A stretch of 64,000 bases of DNA from Curvibacter microcysteis (GCF_028649455.1 NZ_JAQSIO010000004.1:496001-560000), one strand, 5' to 3'; counted from the first letter of the stretch, positions 35,857-46,493 are shown. Notes: generated by a model from the letters alone, not told the origin. Numbers and translations are program-made.

Positions 35857-36738
35857 TCACCGCCCGAGGTAAACCTCGATCACGCGCTCATCGGCCTGCA
35901 CTTGGTCCAGCGTCCCCTGGGCCAACACGGAGCCATCACACAGCACGGTGACGATGTCAGAGATGGTCCGGATGAAGCTCATGTCGTGCTCCACCACCAT
36001 CAGCGAATGCTTGCCCTTGAGCGTCAAAAACAGCTCCGCCGTGCGCGCGGTTTCTTCGTCGGTCATGCCCGCCACGGGCTCGTCCAGCAACAGCAGCTTG
36101 GGGTCTTGCATCAGCAACATGCCGATCTCGAGCCACTGCTTTTGCCCGTGACTCAAATTGCCCGACAAGCGCGTCACATGCTCGGCCAGGTGAATGGTGT
36201 GCAGCACCTCGGCCAGTCGGTCTTTCTGCGCTGAATCCAAACGGAAGAACATCGAGGCGCGCACACCCTTGTGGGTCTTCAACGCCAGCTCCAGGTTCTC
36301 AAACACGGTCAGATGCTCGAACACGGTCGGCTTCTGGAACTTGCGCCCAATGCCCAACTGGGCGATCTCGGCTTCGCGGTAACGCAGCAAATCAATCGTG
36401 CTGCCAAAGAACACCTGGCCCTCGTCCGGCCGGGTCTTGCCTGTGATGATGTCCATCATCGTGGTCTTGCCCGCGCCGTTGGGCCCAATGATGCAGCGCA
36501 GCTCGCCCGGCGCGATGTCCAGCGACAGCTTGTTGATGGCCTTGAACCCATCAAAGCTCACCGACACATCTTCCAGGTACAGGATGCGGCCGTGGCTCAC
36601 ATCGACCTCGCCCTGGCTCACCACCCGGCCAAAGCCGGCACTGCGGCCACCGGACTCGGTGTTGCTCTTCTCGGCCTTCAAGGCGGCCAAGCGGTCTTGC
36701 GCGCGGCGCGCGCCCTGCTCCAACAGATCTGGCGTCAT
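35857..36738 (-). CDS. urtD: Urea ABC transporter ATP-binding protein UrtD
   Basis: This 293-residue LivG-type ATPase has Walker A GPNGAGKTT, an ABC signature in the LSHGQKQWLE form typical of UrtD, and Walker B LLLDEPVAGMT. A roughly 50-residue N-terminal extension before ILYLEDVSVSFDG is common in this subfamily. Its start overlaps the urtC stop by 4 bp (ATGA), indicating translational coupling. Confidence 0.96.
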   Translation of the reverse strand: MTPDLLEQGARRAQDRLAALKAEKSNTESGGRSAGFGRVVSQGEVDVSHGRILYLEDVSVSFDGFKAINKLSLDIAPGELRCIIGPNGAGKTTMMDIITGKTRPDEGQVFFGSTIDLLRYREAEIAQLGIGRKFQKPTVFEHLTVFENLELALKTHKGVRASMFFRLDSAQKDRLAEVLHTIHLAEHVTRLSGNLSHGQKQWLEIGMLLMQDPKLLLLDEPVAGMTDEETARTAELFLTLKGKHSLMVVEHDMSFIRTISDIVTVLCDGSVLAQGTLDQVQADERVIEVYLGR

Positions 36739-37889
36739 TTGGCGCCCCCTTCACGAAACTTCTTGGTCACCAAACCCACCACCCCTTGCGGCAGGTACAG
36801 GGTCACGGCAATGAACAGCGCGCCCAGGAAATACAGCCAGAACTCGGGTGCCGTGACGGTCAGCCAGCTCTTGGCGCCGTTGACAATGAAGGCCCCGATC
36901 ACCGGGCCAATCAGCGTGGCGCGACCGCCCACCGCCGCCCACACCGCCATCTCGATGGAGGCGGCCGTGCTCATTTCACCCGGGTTGATGATGCCCACCT
37001 GGGGCACGTACAAAGCGCCCGCCACGCCGCACATCACGGCCGACAGGGTCCAGATGGTGAGCTTGTAGGGCAGCGGGTTGTAGCCCGAGAACATGACGCG
37101 GCTTTCCGCATCGCGGATGGCCTGCAGCACACGACCAAACTTGGAGCGGATCAACCAGCGCGCCATCAAGAAGAAGCCCAGCAAGGTCAAGCCAGTGAGC
37201 ACAAACAGGGTCATGCGCATGCTGGGGGTGGCGATCGGCAAGCCCAGGATGCGCTTGAAATCGGTGAAGCCGTTGTTGCCCCCAAAGCCGGTCTCGTTGC
37301 GGAAGAACAGCAGCATGGCGGCAAAGGTCATGGCCTGGGTGATGATGGAGAAGTACACCCCCTTGATGCGCGAGCGGAAGGCGAAGAAGCCAAACACCAG
37401 GGCCACCAGACCGGGCACCAACACGATCAGGATCAAGGTGGCGACGAAGCTGTCCGAAAAGGTCCAGTGCCAGGGCAAAGTCTTCCAGTCGAGAAAGACC
37501 ATGAAATCGGGCAGATCGCTTTTGTAGTTGCCGTCGCGGCCAATCTGGCGCATCAGGTACATGCCCATCACATAGCCGCCCAGCGCAAAGAACAGGCCGT
37601 GGCCCAGGCTCAGAATGCCGGTGTAGCCCCAGATCAGGTCCATGGCCAAGGCCACGATGGCGTAGCACATGATCTTGCCGATCAAGGCCACGGCGTAGTC
37701 ACTGAGGTGAAAGGCGCTGTCTGCGGGCACCATCAGGTTGAGCACCGGGGCGATGGCGCACACCACGATCAGCGCCAGCAGGAAGGCCCCCCAACCCGCG
37801 CCGGACAGCAGCGGCGCGGGCGCCGGCAAGGCAAAGCGGGAGGACGTGGCGGCAGACGTCGGGGTCGAAGAGGTGGAGGTCATGGTCAT
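36735..37889 (-). CDS. urtC: Urea ABC transporter permease UrtC
   Basis: This 384-residue LivM-like permease has about nine to ten membrane helices. WGYTGILSLGHGLFFALGGYVMGMYL and FRSRIKGVYFSIITQAMTFA are the conserved UrtC blocks. AAGGAG lies 9 bases before the first of two nearby ATGs; the first is used here. It pairs with UrtB in the inner membrane to move urea brought by UrtA. The gene is 13 bp after urtB. Confidence 0.96.
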   Translation of the reverse strand: MTMTSTSSTPTSAATSSRFALPAPAPLLSGAGWGAFLLALIVVCAIAPVLNLMVPADSAFHLSDYAVALIGKIMCYAIVALAMDLIWGYTGILSLGHGLFFALGGYVMGMYLMRQIGRDGNYKSDLPDFMVFLDWKTLPWHWTFSDSFVATLILIVLVPGLVALVFGFFAFRSRIKGVYFSIITQAMTFAAMLLFFRNETGFGGNNGFTDFKRILGLPIATPSMRMTLFVLTGLTLLGFFLMARWLIRSKFGRVLQAIRDAESRVMFSGYNPLPYKLTIWTLSAVMCGVAGALYVPQVGIINPGEMSTAASIEMAVWAAVGGRATLIGPVIGAFIVNGAKSWLTVTAPEFWLYFLGALFIAVTLYLPQGVVGLVTKKFREGGAK

Positions 37890-37902
37890 TTGCTGCGCTC
37901 CT

Positions 37903-39480
37903 TCAGGCTTCTGCAGAGCGGCCCTTCATCGCGAAGATGCCTTGCGGGCGCTTCTGAATGAAGACGATGATGAAAACAAGGACCGCGATCTTGGCCAGCA
38001 CGGCCCCGGCGAAGCCCTCAAGAAACTTGTTCAGGATGCCCAGGCCCAGCGCCGCGTACACGGTGCCGGCGAGTTGGCCGACCCCGCCCAGCACCACCAC
38101 CATGAACGAATCCACGATGTAGCCCTGGCCCAGGTCCGGGCCCACATTGCCCACCTGGCTCAGCGCACAGCCCGCCAGGCCGGCGATGCCCGAGCCCAGG
38201 GCAAAAGCGTAGGTGTCGATGCGAGCGGTGTTGACGCCCATGCAGGAGGCGATCGGGCGGTTCTGCGTCACGCCGCGCACAAACAGGCCCAGGCGCGTCT
38301 TGCCGATCAGGAAGGCCATGCCCAGCAGCACGGCGGCGGCGAAGGCGATGATGATGATGCGGTTCCAGGGCAGCTGCAGATTGCCCATGAGCAGCACGCC
38401 GCCACTCATCCAGCTGGGGTTTTCAACGCCCACGTTCTGCGCCCCGAAAATCGTGCGCACCAGCTGCATCAGCATCAGGCTGATGCCCCAGGTGGCGAGC
38501 AGGGTTTCCAGGGGGCGGCCGTACAGGAAACGCAGCACGCTGCGCTCCAGCGCCGCGCCCATCAGGGCCGAAGCCAGGAAGGACGCCGGCACCGCGGCCA
38601 GCAAGTACCAGTCAAAGGCACCGGGCAGGTATTTTTGGAACAGGCCCTGCACCACGTAGGTGGCGTAGGCGCCAATCATCATCAGCTCGCCGTGGGCCAT
38701 GTTGATCACGCCCATCAGGCCGTAGGTGATGGCCAGGCCCAAGGCGACCAGCAGCAGGATGGAGCCCAGGCTGATGCCCGAGAACAAGGCCCCCAGGCGG
38801 TCGCTCCAGACCAGGGAGGCCTCGATGTTTTGCAGCGAGCGTTGGATGGCGCTCTTGACGGCGACATCGCTTTCTTCTTTCAGGCGCTCGACCAACACCG
38901 TCTTGGTGCTGGCGTTGTGGCTGTCACCGAGCAGGCGCGCTGCCTCCAGGCGGCGGGCGGGGTCGCTGCTGCCCAGCAGGATGCGGGCGCGCACCACGCT
39001 GAGCTGGGCTTTGAGCGCGGCCACCGACTCGGCGGCCAGGGCTTTTTCGATCAGCGGCAGGCGGGCTTCGTCGGTTTCGGATTCCAGGGTTTTGACGGCC
39101 TCGCGGCGCAGCTTCTCGTCCGTCGAGAACAGCTTGAGCGCGGCCAGCGCGGCGTCGATCTCGCCGCGCATGCGGTTGTTGTTGATGACGTCTTCAGCGT
39201 CTTCGGCCACCGGCGACGCGGTGCCGGTGACCGGGTCCAGGCCTTGCCCGTCTTTTTGGATCAGCCACACCTGTTGGCCTTTGACCTTGACGGCATCGTC
39301 GGCCAGGGCCTGGATCAGGGCAGCGGTTTTGTCGTCGGGTGTCGCCGTCGCTTTGGCCAGCGCCTCGATGCGGGCGTCGGTCTCTCCGCTGACCAGCGAC
39401 AGGGCCACAGCGGGTTCCAGGGCATGAACCTGGCAGGCTGCCAGCAGGGCAGCGAGGGAGAAAAGGAGTCGGGTCAGCAT
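37903..39480 (-). CDS. urtB: Urea ABC transporter permease UrtB
   Basis: The internal ATG (MLTRLLFSLAALLAACQ) is chosen because it begins a clear signal peptide, giving 525 residues. The N-terminal third is a periplasmic, helical, HEAT-like region unique to UrtB. A LivH-type permease domain of about eight helices follows, with GLMGVINMAHGELMMIGAYATY. A gap of 114 bp with three hairpins separates it from urtA. It forms the pore with UrtC. Confidence 0.95.
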   Translation of the reverse strand: MLTRLLFSLAALLAACQVHALEPAVALSLVSGETDARIEALAKATATPDDKTAALIQALADDAVKVKGQQVWLIQKDGQGLDPVTGTASPVAEDAEDVINNNRMRGEIDAALAALKLFSTDEKLRREAVKTLESETDEARLPLIEKALAAESVAALKAQLSVVRARILLGSSDPARRLEAARLLGDSHNASTKTVLVERLKEESDVAVKSAIQRSLQNIEASLVWSDRLGALFSGISLGSILLLVALGLAITYGLMGVINMAHGELMMIGAYATYVVQGLFQKYLPGAFDWYLLAAVPASFLASALMGAALERSVLRFLYGRPLETLLATWGISLMLMQLVRTIFGAQNVGVENPSWMSGGVLLMGNLQLPWNRIIIIAFAAAVLLGMAFLIGKTRLGLFVRGVTQNRPIASCMGVNTARIDTYAFALGSGIAGLAGCALSQVGNVGPDLGQGYIVDSFMVVVLGGVGQLAGTVYAALGLGILNKFLEGFAGAVLAKIAVLVFIIVFIQKRPQGIFAMKGRSAEA

Positions 39481-39501
39481 GGCGCCTCGGGGGTCTGGGT
39501 G

Positions 39502-39587
39502 GGGCGCTGTGCCGTATCTTGGCCAGCACAGCGCCCGGGTGACCTGCAAGGCGGGTCGCAGGTCCGGTGGCCCCCAGGCTGGGGGCC
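39502..39587 (-). promoter_or_regulatory. Three hairpins in the urtA-urtB gap
   Basis: The arms are 39502-39512 with 39526-39536 (11 bp), 39541-39547 with 39558-39564 (7 bp), and 39569-39575 with 39581-39587 (7 bp). They directly follow the urtA stop on the minus strand. Such stems often protect the 3' end of a binding-protein message or partly end transcription, raising UrtA above the membrane parts. Confidence 0.6.
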
Positions 39588-39594
39588 GGTTCAC

Positions 39595-40857
39595 TTACTT
39601 CTTGGCGGGCTCGTCGGCCTTCTTTTCGTTACCTTCGATGAAGGGGCTCCAAGGCTTGGCCTTGACCGGGCCCGGGGTCTTCCAGACCACGTTGAATTGG
39701 CCGTCGGCCTTGATTTCGCCGATGAACACCGACTTGTGCAGGTGGTGGTTCTTTTCGTCCATCTTGGAGACGATGCCGCTCGGGGCCTTGAAGGTTTGGC
39801 CGGCCATGGCGGCGATCACCTTGTCCACGTCGGTGGACTTGGCCTTCTCAACGGCTTGCTTCCACATGTTGATGCCGATGTAGGTGGCTTCCATCGGGTC
39901 GTTGGTCAGCGGCTTGTCCTTGTGGCCAGCGATGTTGTTGGCCTTGGCGTAGGTGCTCCACTTCTTGATGAACTCGTCATTGGTCGGGTTCTTGATGGAC
40001 ATGAAGTAGTTCCAGGCGGCCAGGTGGCCCACCAGCGGCTTGGTGTCCACGCCGCGCAGTTCTTCTTCACCCACCGAGAAGGCCACCACCGGCACGTCCT
40101 TGGCCTTCAGGCCCGCGTTGCCCAGTTCCTTGTAGAACGGCACGTTGGAGTCACCGTTGATGGTGGACACCACGGCGGTCTTGCCACCTTGGCTGAACTT
40201 CTTGATGTCAGCAACGATGGTTTGGTAGTCAGAGTGACCGAAGGGGGTGTACTTCTCGTCGATGTCCGATTCCTTCACGCCCTTGCTCTTCAGGTAAGCG
40301 CGCAGGATCTTGTTGGTGGTGCGGGGGTACACGTAGTCGGTGCCCAGCAGCACCCAGCGCTTGGCGGCGCCGCCGTCCTTGCTCATCAGGTAGTCGACGG
40401 CGGGGATGGCTTGTTGGTTCGGGGCGGCGCCGGTGTAGAACACGTTCTTGGACAGCTCTTCACCTTCGTACTGCACCGGGTAGAACAGCAGGCCGTTGAG
40501 TTCTTCCACCACGGGCAGCACCGACTTGCGCGACACGCTGGTCCAGCAGCCGAAGATCACGCTGACCTTGTCTTGGGTCAGCAGTTGCTTGGTCTTTTCC
40601 GCGAACAGGGGCCAGTTGGAGGCCGGGTCCACGATCACGGGTTCAAGCTTCTTGCCCAGCACGCCGCCCTTGGCGTTGATTTCTTCAATGGCCATCAACA
40701 CGGTGTCTTTCAACACGGTTTCCGAGATGGCCATGGTGCCCGACAGGCTGTGCAGCACGCCGACCTTGATGGTGTCGGCAGCGTGGGCCGGGATGGCGGT
40801 GATGCCTGCGAGCGCGACGGCAGCGGTCAGGGCCTTGAGGGTGAAGCGACGTTGCAT
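39595..40857 (-). CDS. urtA: Urea ABC transporter substrate-binding protein UrtA
   Basis: The internal ATG (MQRRFTLKALTAAVALAG) gives 420 residues with a clear signal peptide ending PAHA, and GGAG lies upstream. The mature part begins DTIKVGVLHSLSGTMAISET, the UrtA/FmdD hallmark, and contains a GCWTSVSRKSVLPVVEELNGLLFYPVQYEGEE-type ligand region. It captures urea in the periplasm for UrtBC-DE. As the first gene of the urt operon, it is preceded by three inverted repeats in the gap shared with a divergent GGDEF-EAL gene. Urea released from allantoate degradation, or taken from outside, would enter here. Confidence 0.96.
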   Translation of the reverse strand: MQRRFTLKALTAAVALAGITAIPAHAADTIKVGVLHSLSGTMAISETVLKDTVLMAIEEINAKGGVLGKKLEPVIVDPASNWPLFAEKTKQLLTQDKVSVIFGCWTSVSRKSVLPVVEELNGLLFYPVQYEGEELSKNVFYTGAAPNQQAIPAVDYLMSKDGGAAKRWVLLGTDYVYPRTTNKILRAYLKSKGVKESDIDEKYTPFGHSDYQTIVADIKKFSQGGKTAVVSTINGDSNVPFYKELGNAGLKAKDVPVVAFSVGEEELRGVDTKPLVGHLAAWNYFMSIKNPTNDEFIKKWSTYAKANNIAGHKDKPLTNDPMEATYIGINMWKQAVEKAKSTDVDKVIAAMAGQTFKAPSGIVSKMDEKNHHLHKSVFIGEIKADGQFNVVWKTPGPVKAKPWSPFIEGNEKKADEPAKK

Positions 40858-40921
40858 GAGGAAACTCCGGTTGAGGTTGGATCGGTCCGTCACCGCTGGA
40901 GCCACCCCCTGGTGACCTTTT

Positions 40922-41044
40922 CGATGACGACGGATGTCATCGTAGGAAGCATGGGCGGTATGAGAAATACGCCGGGTGGCGTATGTGGGGGGAGGCGCGG
41001 GCGCGGCTCAGGGAACAGGCCGCCCTCGTTGGTAAAGCACCAAC
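40922..41044. promoter_or_regulatory. Three inverted repeats upstream of urtA
   Basis: CGATGAC-N7-GTCATCG at 40922-40942, ATACGCC-N4-GGCGTAT at 40967-40984, and GTTGGT-N5-ACCAAC at 41028-41044. They lie in the 226-bp gap between urtA and the divergent GGDEF-EAL gene. They do not match the NtrC site that I know (GCACCA-type arms), and no sigma-54 promoter was recognised. Confidence 0.45.
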
Positions 41045-41083
41045 ATCAACTTCATCGAAAGGGGGAATCCCTCAATTTGATGA

Positions 41084-44000
41084 TTGCCATGGCAACAATC
41101 CCCTCATAATTGCTCAGTCAATTTACAACTTTCGATCCGAGGCAGGCAGCTGTGGTCAAGCACTGCCAGTGGCCTGGGTCTATGTGGCATATCCCAAGAC
41201 GTGGCCTTATCCGACTCGACCCGCACTGATCACTGGCTTGACCGGTTCTTACTGGCACTGTCCATCTACGTGCTGCCTCTTGGCGTGCTGATGTTCTCGG
41301 CGTGGGCGTTGGTCTTCTGGCCTCACATCTACCCGGAATCCAACAGCGAGTCCTTGCGCTTCAAAGTGGCTGCAGCCGACACTGCCTGGAACCAGGAACA
41401 AGCGCTCAAGCAATTGAGCCAACAGACAGAGACCTCGCTGTACGACACGCATTTGTCCGAGCGCCCCGTTTGGTTCCAGTTGGACATCCCGGTGCGCGGC
41501 AGCCTCGGGCCGGGGACCCTGGAGTTCCCGTCGCGCCATGCCAGCCAGATCACTTGCTGGGACCGCCGCTCCATGAACTTGCTCGGCAGGGCCTCTCACC
41601 ATGCAAGCGTGGGCAACATGGTCAGCTCGAGAGGCGGCTTTGCCTTGCAATTGAGTGATCAAAGCGCCAACACCCAATTGCTGTGCCAGGTCGATTTCGT
41701 CGGTCCCGCCAAACTGACCGCACAGTTGTGGCACCAGTCCGCCTGGACCGTGGCCGTGCGTGAATTCGAGCACAACTCGGGCTTGCTCAATGGCGGTCTG
41801 CTGGTCTTAGCCGTGTTCATCCTGATCACAGCGGCCCTCACGCGCAGTCACCTGCATCTGCTGTTCGCCGTCTGGCTGGTCATCAATCTGCGCATGGCCT
41901 CTCTGTCCGCAGGCTGGGACTTGGCTTGGCTGGAACGCATGATTCCTCCCGATTTGATCGGACGCAGCCGCCTGTTGACCGTGACCCTATTTTTCGTGGT
42001 CGGCGTGACCCTGTTCAGCAACCTGCTGCGTCAGGAGTTGGTGGCCACCCGACAGATAGGGCGTATCCGGTTGATTCAGCTGGTATGCCTGCCCTTGCTG
42101 CTGCTGTCGACCTTCATGTCGTTCGAGCATTTTCTGCCCTTGGTGTGGGTCAGCACGACATTGTGCGGAGCAGCGCTGCTGTACCTCTTGCTGCGCGTGC
42201 TGACCTATTCCCGCACCCCCGTGGTGCTGTGGTACAGCGCTTCGATTGCCATCACGCTGGTGGCCAGCCTGTATGAAATTGCCTCGGCAGCGTTGGGCCA
42301 AAAATCCTTGCTGGGTACCGTCAACAGTGTGACTGCCGCCTTGTCCTCGAGCCTGCTGGCCTCGCTGGCCATCGCAGCGCAAATGCGACAGGAAAACCGA
42401 CAAAGGCAAGAAGCGCAAGCCGCTCTGCAACACACCTTCGAGGTGATCCCGATTGGCTTGTTCACACTGGACCTGGAGGGCCAATTCCTGAGTGCCAATC
42501 CAGCCATGATGGCTTTGCTGGGCCCGGCCCTGCTGGAACCAGGCAGCAACCAATGGACCAGTTACTTCAGCCCTGACTCTTGGCTGCGCTTGACCCACAT
42601 GGTGGGAACTCAAGTGGGTGCCGAATTGGAGATTGAGAGCCGACGAGACAGTCGCAATCCCAGCTCCAACAAATTCCTGGTGAAAGCCACTCTGGCGCGA
42701 GACCGGATCGAGGGGTCTTTGGAAGACATCACAGAGCGGGCCCGTGCCACGGCCCACCTGCAGTTCCTCGCCCACCACGACCCGCTGACCAAATTGCTCA
42801 ACCGCAGCGGCATCCATGAAGCACTGGAAGCCGCTCTGTCGGATCCCCAAGCCCGGGGCCAGGTATCGGTCGCCTTCATCGATCTGGATCGGTTCAAGCT
42901 GATCAACCACATTTATGGCAACGCAGCGGGGGACGAGGTGTTGCGCCAAATCAGCCAGCGCCTGAGCAACCTGCTGTCCGGTGACATGCAATTGGGCCGG
43001 GTGGGCGGAGATGAGTTCCTGTTGGTGATTCCGCAAACCAGGGCTTCTCATGCCACGTTGATCTGCCAAGGCATGGTCAACAGCATCCGGACACGCCCCA
43101 TCAAGGTCGGCGATCGTGCGTTTCAGGTGCGCGGGTCCATTGGCCTGATCGAGGTCGCTCCTGGGACTGCCTACAAGGACGCCATCTCAACCGCCGACCG
43201 TGCTTGCCGGGATGCCAAAGCCAGCGGCGGCGATCACCTGGTGGTGTTCGAACGGCATTCGAGGATCTTCCTCGAGCACGAGGCAGAAATGAAGTTGGTG
43301 GAACAACTGTCTGCCACCTCGGGTGCACCAGAGGGCTTGTACCTTGAAATGCAGCCCATCATGTCTTTGTCTGAACCGTATCAGACGCTCAACTTTGAGG
43401 TCCTGTTGCGAGCCCGTGACGCTGCGGGTGAATTGGTGCCCACGCCACGATTGATTGCAGCCGCAGAATTCAGCGGGCGCATGGGGGTGATCGACCGATG
43501 GGTGATTTCGGAGACACTTAATTGGCTGAGTGCCCACCTGCCAGAACTCCACAAGACGCTCTTTGTCTGCGTCAACCTCAGTGGCGCCTCACTCAATGAC
43601 GAACGCTTTGTCCAAGACGTCTTCGAGTTGTTGCACCGCCACCGCGACATCGCCAGCCGTCTGTGCCTGGAGATCACGGAAAGCATCGCTTTGCATGACC
43701 TGGAAAACACCCGTCGCTTCATTGACGGCGTGCGGGCCGTGGGCGCCAAAGTAGCCCTTGACGACTTTGGCGCTGGCTACACCTCGTTCTCGTACTTGAA
43801 GGACCTGCCTGCGGATCTGCTCAAGATCGATGGCAGCTTCATTGTGAACATGAACAAACACCCGGCCAACATCGCGATTGTGGAGGCCATCGTCAACCTG
43901 GCCCGGAACCTGGGCATGAAGACCATTGCCGAATGGGCAGAAGATGCGGCCACCGTCCAAACGCTGACCGAGATCGGTGTTGACTACGTGCAAGGCTTTG

Positions 44001-44140
44001 CCATCGCTCGTTCACAAGCGCCAGCACGGATCCTGGAGAAGCACTCGGCCGCCGACTTCATCCAAGATCCTGCACTCAAGAGCTATTTGAGCCACCAAGA
44101 AGGCCAGCCGCAAGGCCTTCTCCTGCCTAAATTTCACTGA
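41084..44140 (+). CDS. Membrane GGDEF-EAL protein with 7TM-DISM-like sensor and PAS
   Basis: This protein has up to 1018 residues. The first helix (about residues 50-80) precedes an extracytoplasmic domain, then about seven membrane helices (about 225-440). A PAS-like segment (TFEVIPIGLFTLDLEGQF) follows. GGDEF is intact (641-645). The EAL domain has EVL in place of EAL (E772), plus NLSG, ITES, DDFGAGYTSF, KIDGSF and QGF; AEWAED replaces the usual AEGVE. A dual or phosphodiesterase role in c-di-GMP turnover is likely. The TTG start used here has no good ribosome-binding site, and the true start may be downstream before the first helix. GC is lower than the flanks. Confidence 0.87.
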   Translation: MPWQQSPHNCSVNLQLSIRGRQLWSSTASGLGLCGISQDVALSDSTRTDHWLDRFLLALSIYVLPLGVLMFSAWALVFWPHIYPESNSESLRFKVAAADTAWNQEQALKQLSQQTETSLYDTHLSERPVWFQLDIPVRGSLGPGTLEFPSRHASQITCWDRRSMNLLGRASHHASVGNMVSSRGGFALQLSDQSANTQLLCQVDFVGPAKLTAQLWHQSAWTVAVREFEHNSGLLNGGLLVLAVFILITAALTRSHLHLLFAVWLVINLRMASLSAGWDLAWLERMIPPDLIGRSRLLTVTLFFVVGVTLFSNLLRQELVATRQIGRIRLIQLVCLPLLLLSTFMSFEHFLPLVWVSTTLCGAALLYLLLRVLTYSRTPVVLWYSASIAITLVASLYEIASAALGQKSLLGTVNSVTAALSSSLLASLAIAAQMRQENRQRQEAQAALQHTFEVIPIGLFTLDLEGQFLSANPAMMALLGPALLEPGSNQWTSYFSPDSWLRLTHMVGTQVGAELEIESRRDSRNPSSNKFLVKATLARDRIEGSLEDITERARATAHLQFLAHHDPLTKLLNRSGIHEALEAALSDPQARGQVSVAFIDLDRFKLINHIYGNAAGDEVLRQISQRLSNLLSGDMQLGRVGGDEFLLVIPQTRASHATLICQGMVNSIRTRPIKVGDRAFQVRGSIGLIEVAPGTAYKDAISTADRACRDAKASGGDHLVVFERHSRIFLEHEAEMKLVEQLSATSGAPEGLYLEMQPIMSLSEPYQTLNFEVLLRARDAAGELVPTPRLIAAAEFSGRMGVIDRWVISETLNWLSAHLPELHKTLFVCVNLSGASLNDERFVQDVFELLHRHRDIASRLCLEITESIALHDLENTRRFIDGVRAVGAKVALDDFGAGYTSFSYLKDLPADLLKIDGSFIVNMNKHPANIAIVEAIVNLARNLGMKTIAEWAEDAATVQTLTEIGVDYVQGFAIARSQAPARILEKHSAADFIQDPALKSYLSHQEGQPQGLLLPKFH

Positions 44141-44940
44141 AGTGGTGTGGCCGATGTGCGGCCTACCGCGCCTGCGACGGGGATCGGCATGAAGGCCGAT
44201 ATGGTCTGCAAGGCCGGAGCCTCCAACTCGATGTCAGGGTGGTGAGTGCGGAACAGGAAGTCATAAAAGGAATGCTGCTCTGCATTGGGTAACGTGCGGG
44301 CGGTCCCGACCTCAAAGCACATCACTCGGTGCGGGATGTTGCCAGCATGGCGCAGCGGGACGGGTCCGAGGTCTGGATAGACATCCCGGAACATGAGGCG
44401 CCGGTACTGGCGGTCCAGCGGTGAACGTCCAGCGATCACCATCCAATCAATGCCAAAGCGCTCGCAAAACTGAAAGAACGCCTTGAATAAAACCGTCTTG
44501 ACCAAGAGGCCTTGCACACCCTCTGTGACGCCAAGTCGCACCGCTTCGGCTAGAACGCCACCGTTTTGCAACCACCCAGGCAAATCCACCGACTGCTCCA
44601 GGGGCAGCGGCTCGTGCCGGTTGGTCTGGATGCGCATGGTGCCCAAGGGCGAGCCATCGAGGCGGGACTCGGCCAGCAAAATGACGGAATCGTCACTGAA
44701 ATCAGAGCGCTCAGGCCGCTTCAAGGATTCCGCGAAATCAGGCAGATGACGGGCATAGGCCGCATGGCGAATCGAGACCGCCTTGGCCAGTTGTTGCTCG
44801 TTGGACACGACCCGCACCGTGAAAGGCAAACGCTCCTCCACCAGGGAGACAACACTGCTGGACGGACGGACCGCCTGGCCTGCGCGCGGTGGGCTTAAGT
44901 GAATGTCCGACTCGAGGAACGGGGTCAAAACGGCAGCCAT
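44134..44940 (-). CDS. N-acyl amino acid synthase FeeM-like acyltransferase
   Basis: This 268-residue GNAT-fold protein has FTVRVVSNEQQLAKAVSIRHAAY-type opening, DFSDDSVILLAESRLDGSPLGTMRIQ, and EAVRLGVTEGVQG, followed by AGRSPLDRQYRRLMF. This is the FeeM/autoinducer-synthase-like pattern in which an acyl group from acyl carrier protein is joined to an amino acid. Family members make N-acyl amino acids, lipids or signals. The 3' ends of this and the GGDEF-EAL gene overlap by 7 bp, an unusual tail-to-tail pairing. No acyl carrier protein gene adjoins it. The product is unknown. Confidence 0.78.
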   Translation of the reverse strand: MAAVLTPFLESDIHLSPPRAGQAVRPSSSVVSLVEERLPFTVRVVSNEQQLAKAVSIRHAAYARHLPDFAESLKRPERSDFSDDSVILLAESRLDGSPLGTMRIQTNRHEPLPLEQSVDLPGWLQNGGVLAEAVRLGVTEGVQGLLVKTVLFKAFFQFCERFGIDWMVIAGRSPLDRQYRRLMFRDVYPDLGPVPLRHAGNIPHRVMCFEVGTARTLPNAEQHSFYDFLFRTHHPDIELEAPALQTISAFMPIPVAGAVGRTSATPLQ

Positions 44941-45096
44941 GAGGTACTCCTGTGGGTAGGTGGGAGGTAAGTGGTTTGAGTGACCACTCTAGAGATTTAC
45001 CCCCAGGCGGAATACGTGAAAACGGACCTAAAAGCGCGCCTTTTCACGCGCTCAGTCAAGCGCATGCTGTGCACAAACCCATCCCCTTCGTCCCGT

Positions 45097-45161
45097 GCAT
45101 AACCCCTTGCGGCAACGGCATGACGCGCCCCGCATAACCCTTGTCACGGCGCGCATAACCC
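45097..45161. promoter_or_regulatory. Three direct repeats GCATAACCC upstream of gdhA
   Basis: Copies at 45097-45105, 45132-45140 and 45153-45161, spaced 35 and 21 bp start to start. All are in the same orientation, ending 60 bp before the gdhA start. Repeated same-strand sites in a promoter suggest cooperative binding of a regulator; none is identified. Confidence 0.5.
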
Positions 45162-45221
45162 ATGGCAAGCACGAGAAGGCAGGCGTAACGTTCGGCCATG
45201 TTCATCAGCCGCGAGAAGTCC

Positions 45222-46493
<1,272 letters not shown>

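Noticed and set aside
40858-41083. NtrC sites and sigma-54 promoter upstream of urtA
   Set aside because: I found no TGGCAC-N5-TTGC-type promoter and no GCACCA-type arms; the inverted repeats present have other sequences.
37738-41109. Plus-strand open frame of about 1120 codons over urtA, urtB and urtC
   Set aside because: It runs antisense through three recognised urea transporter genes and has no domain; GC-driven absence of stops explains it.
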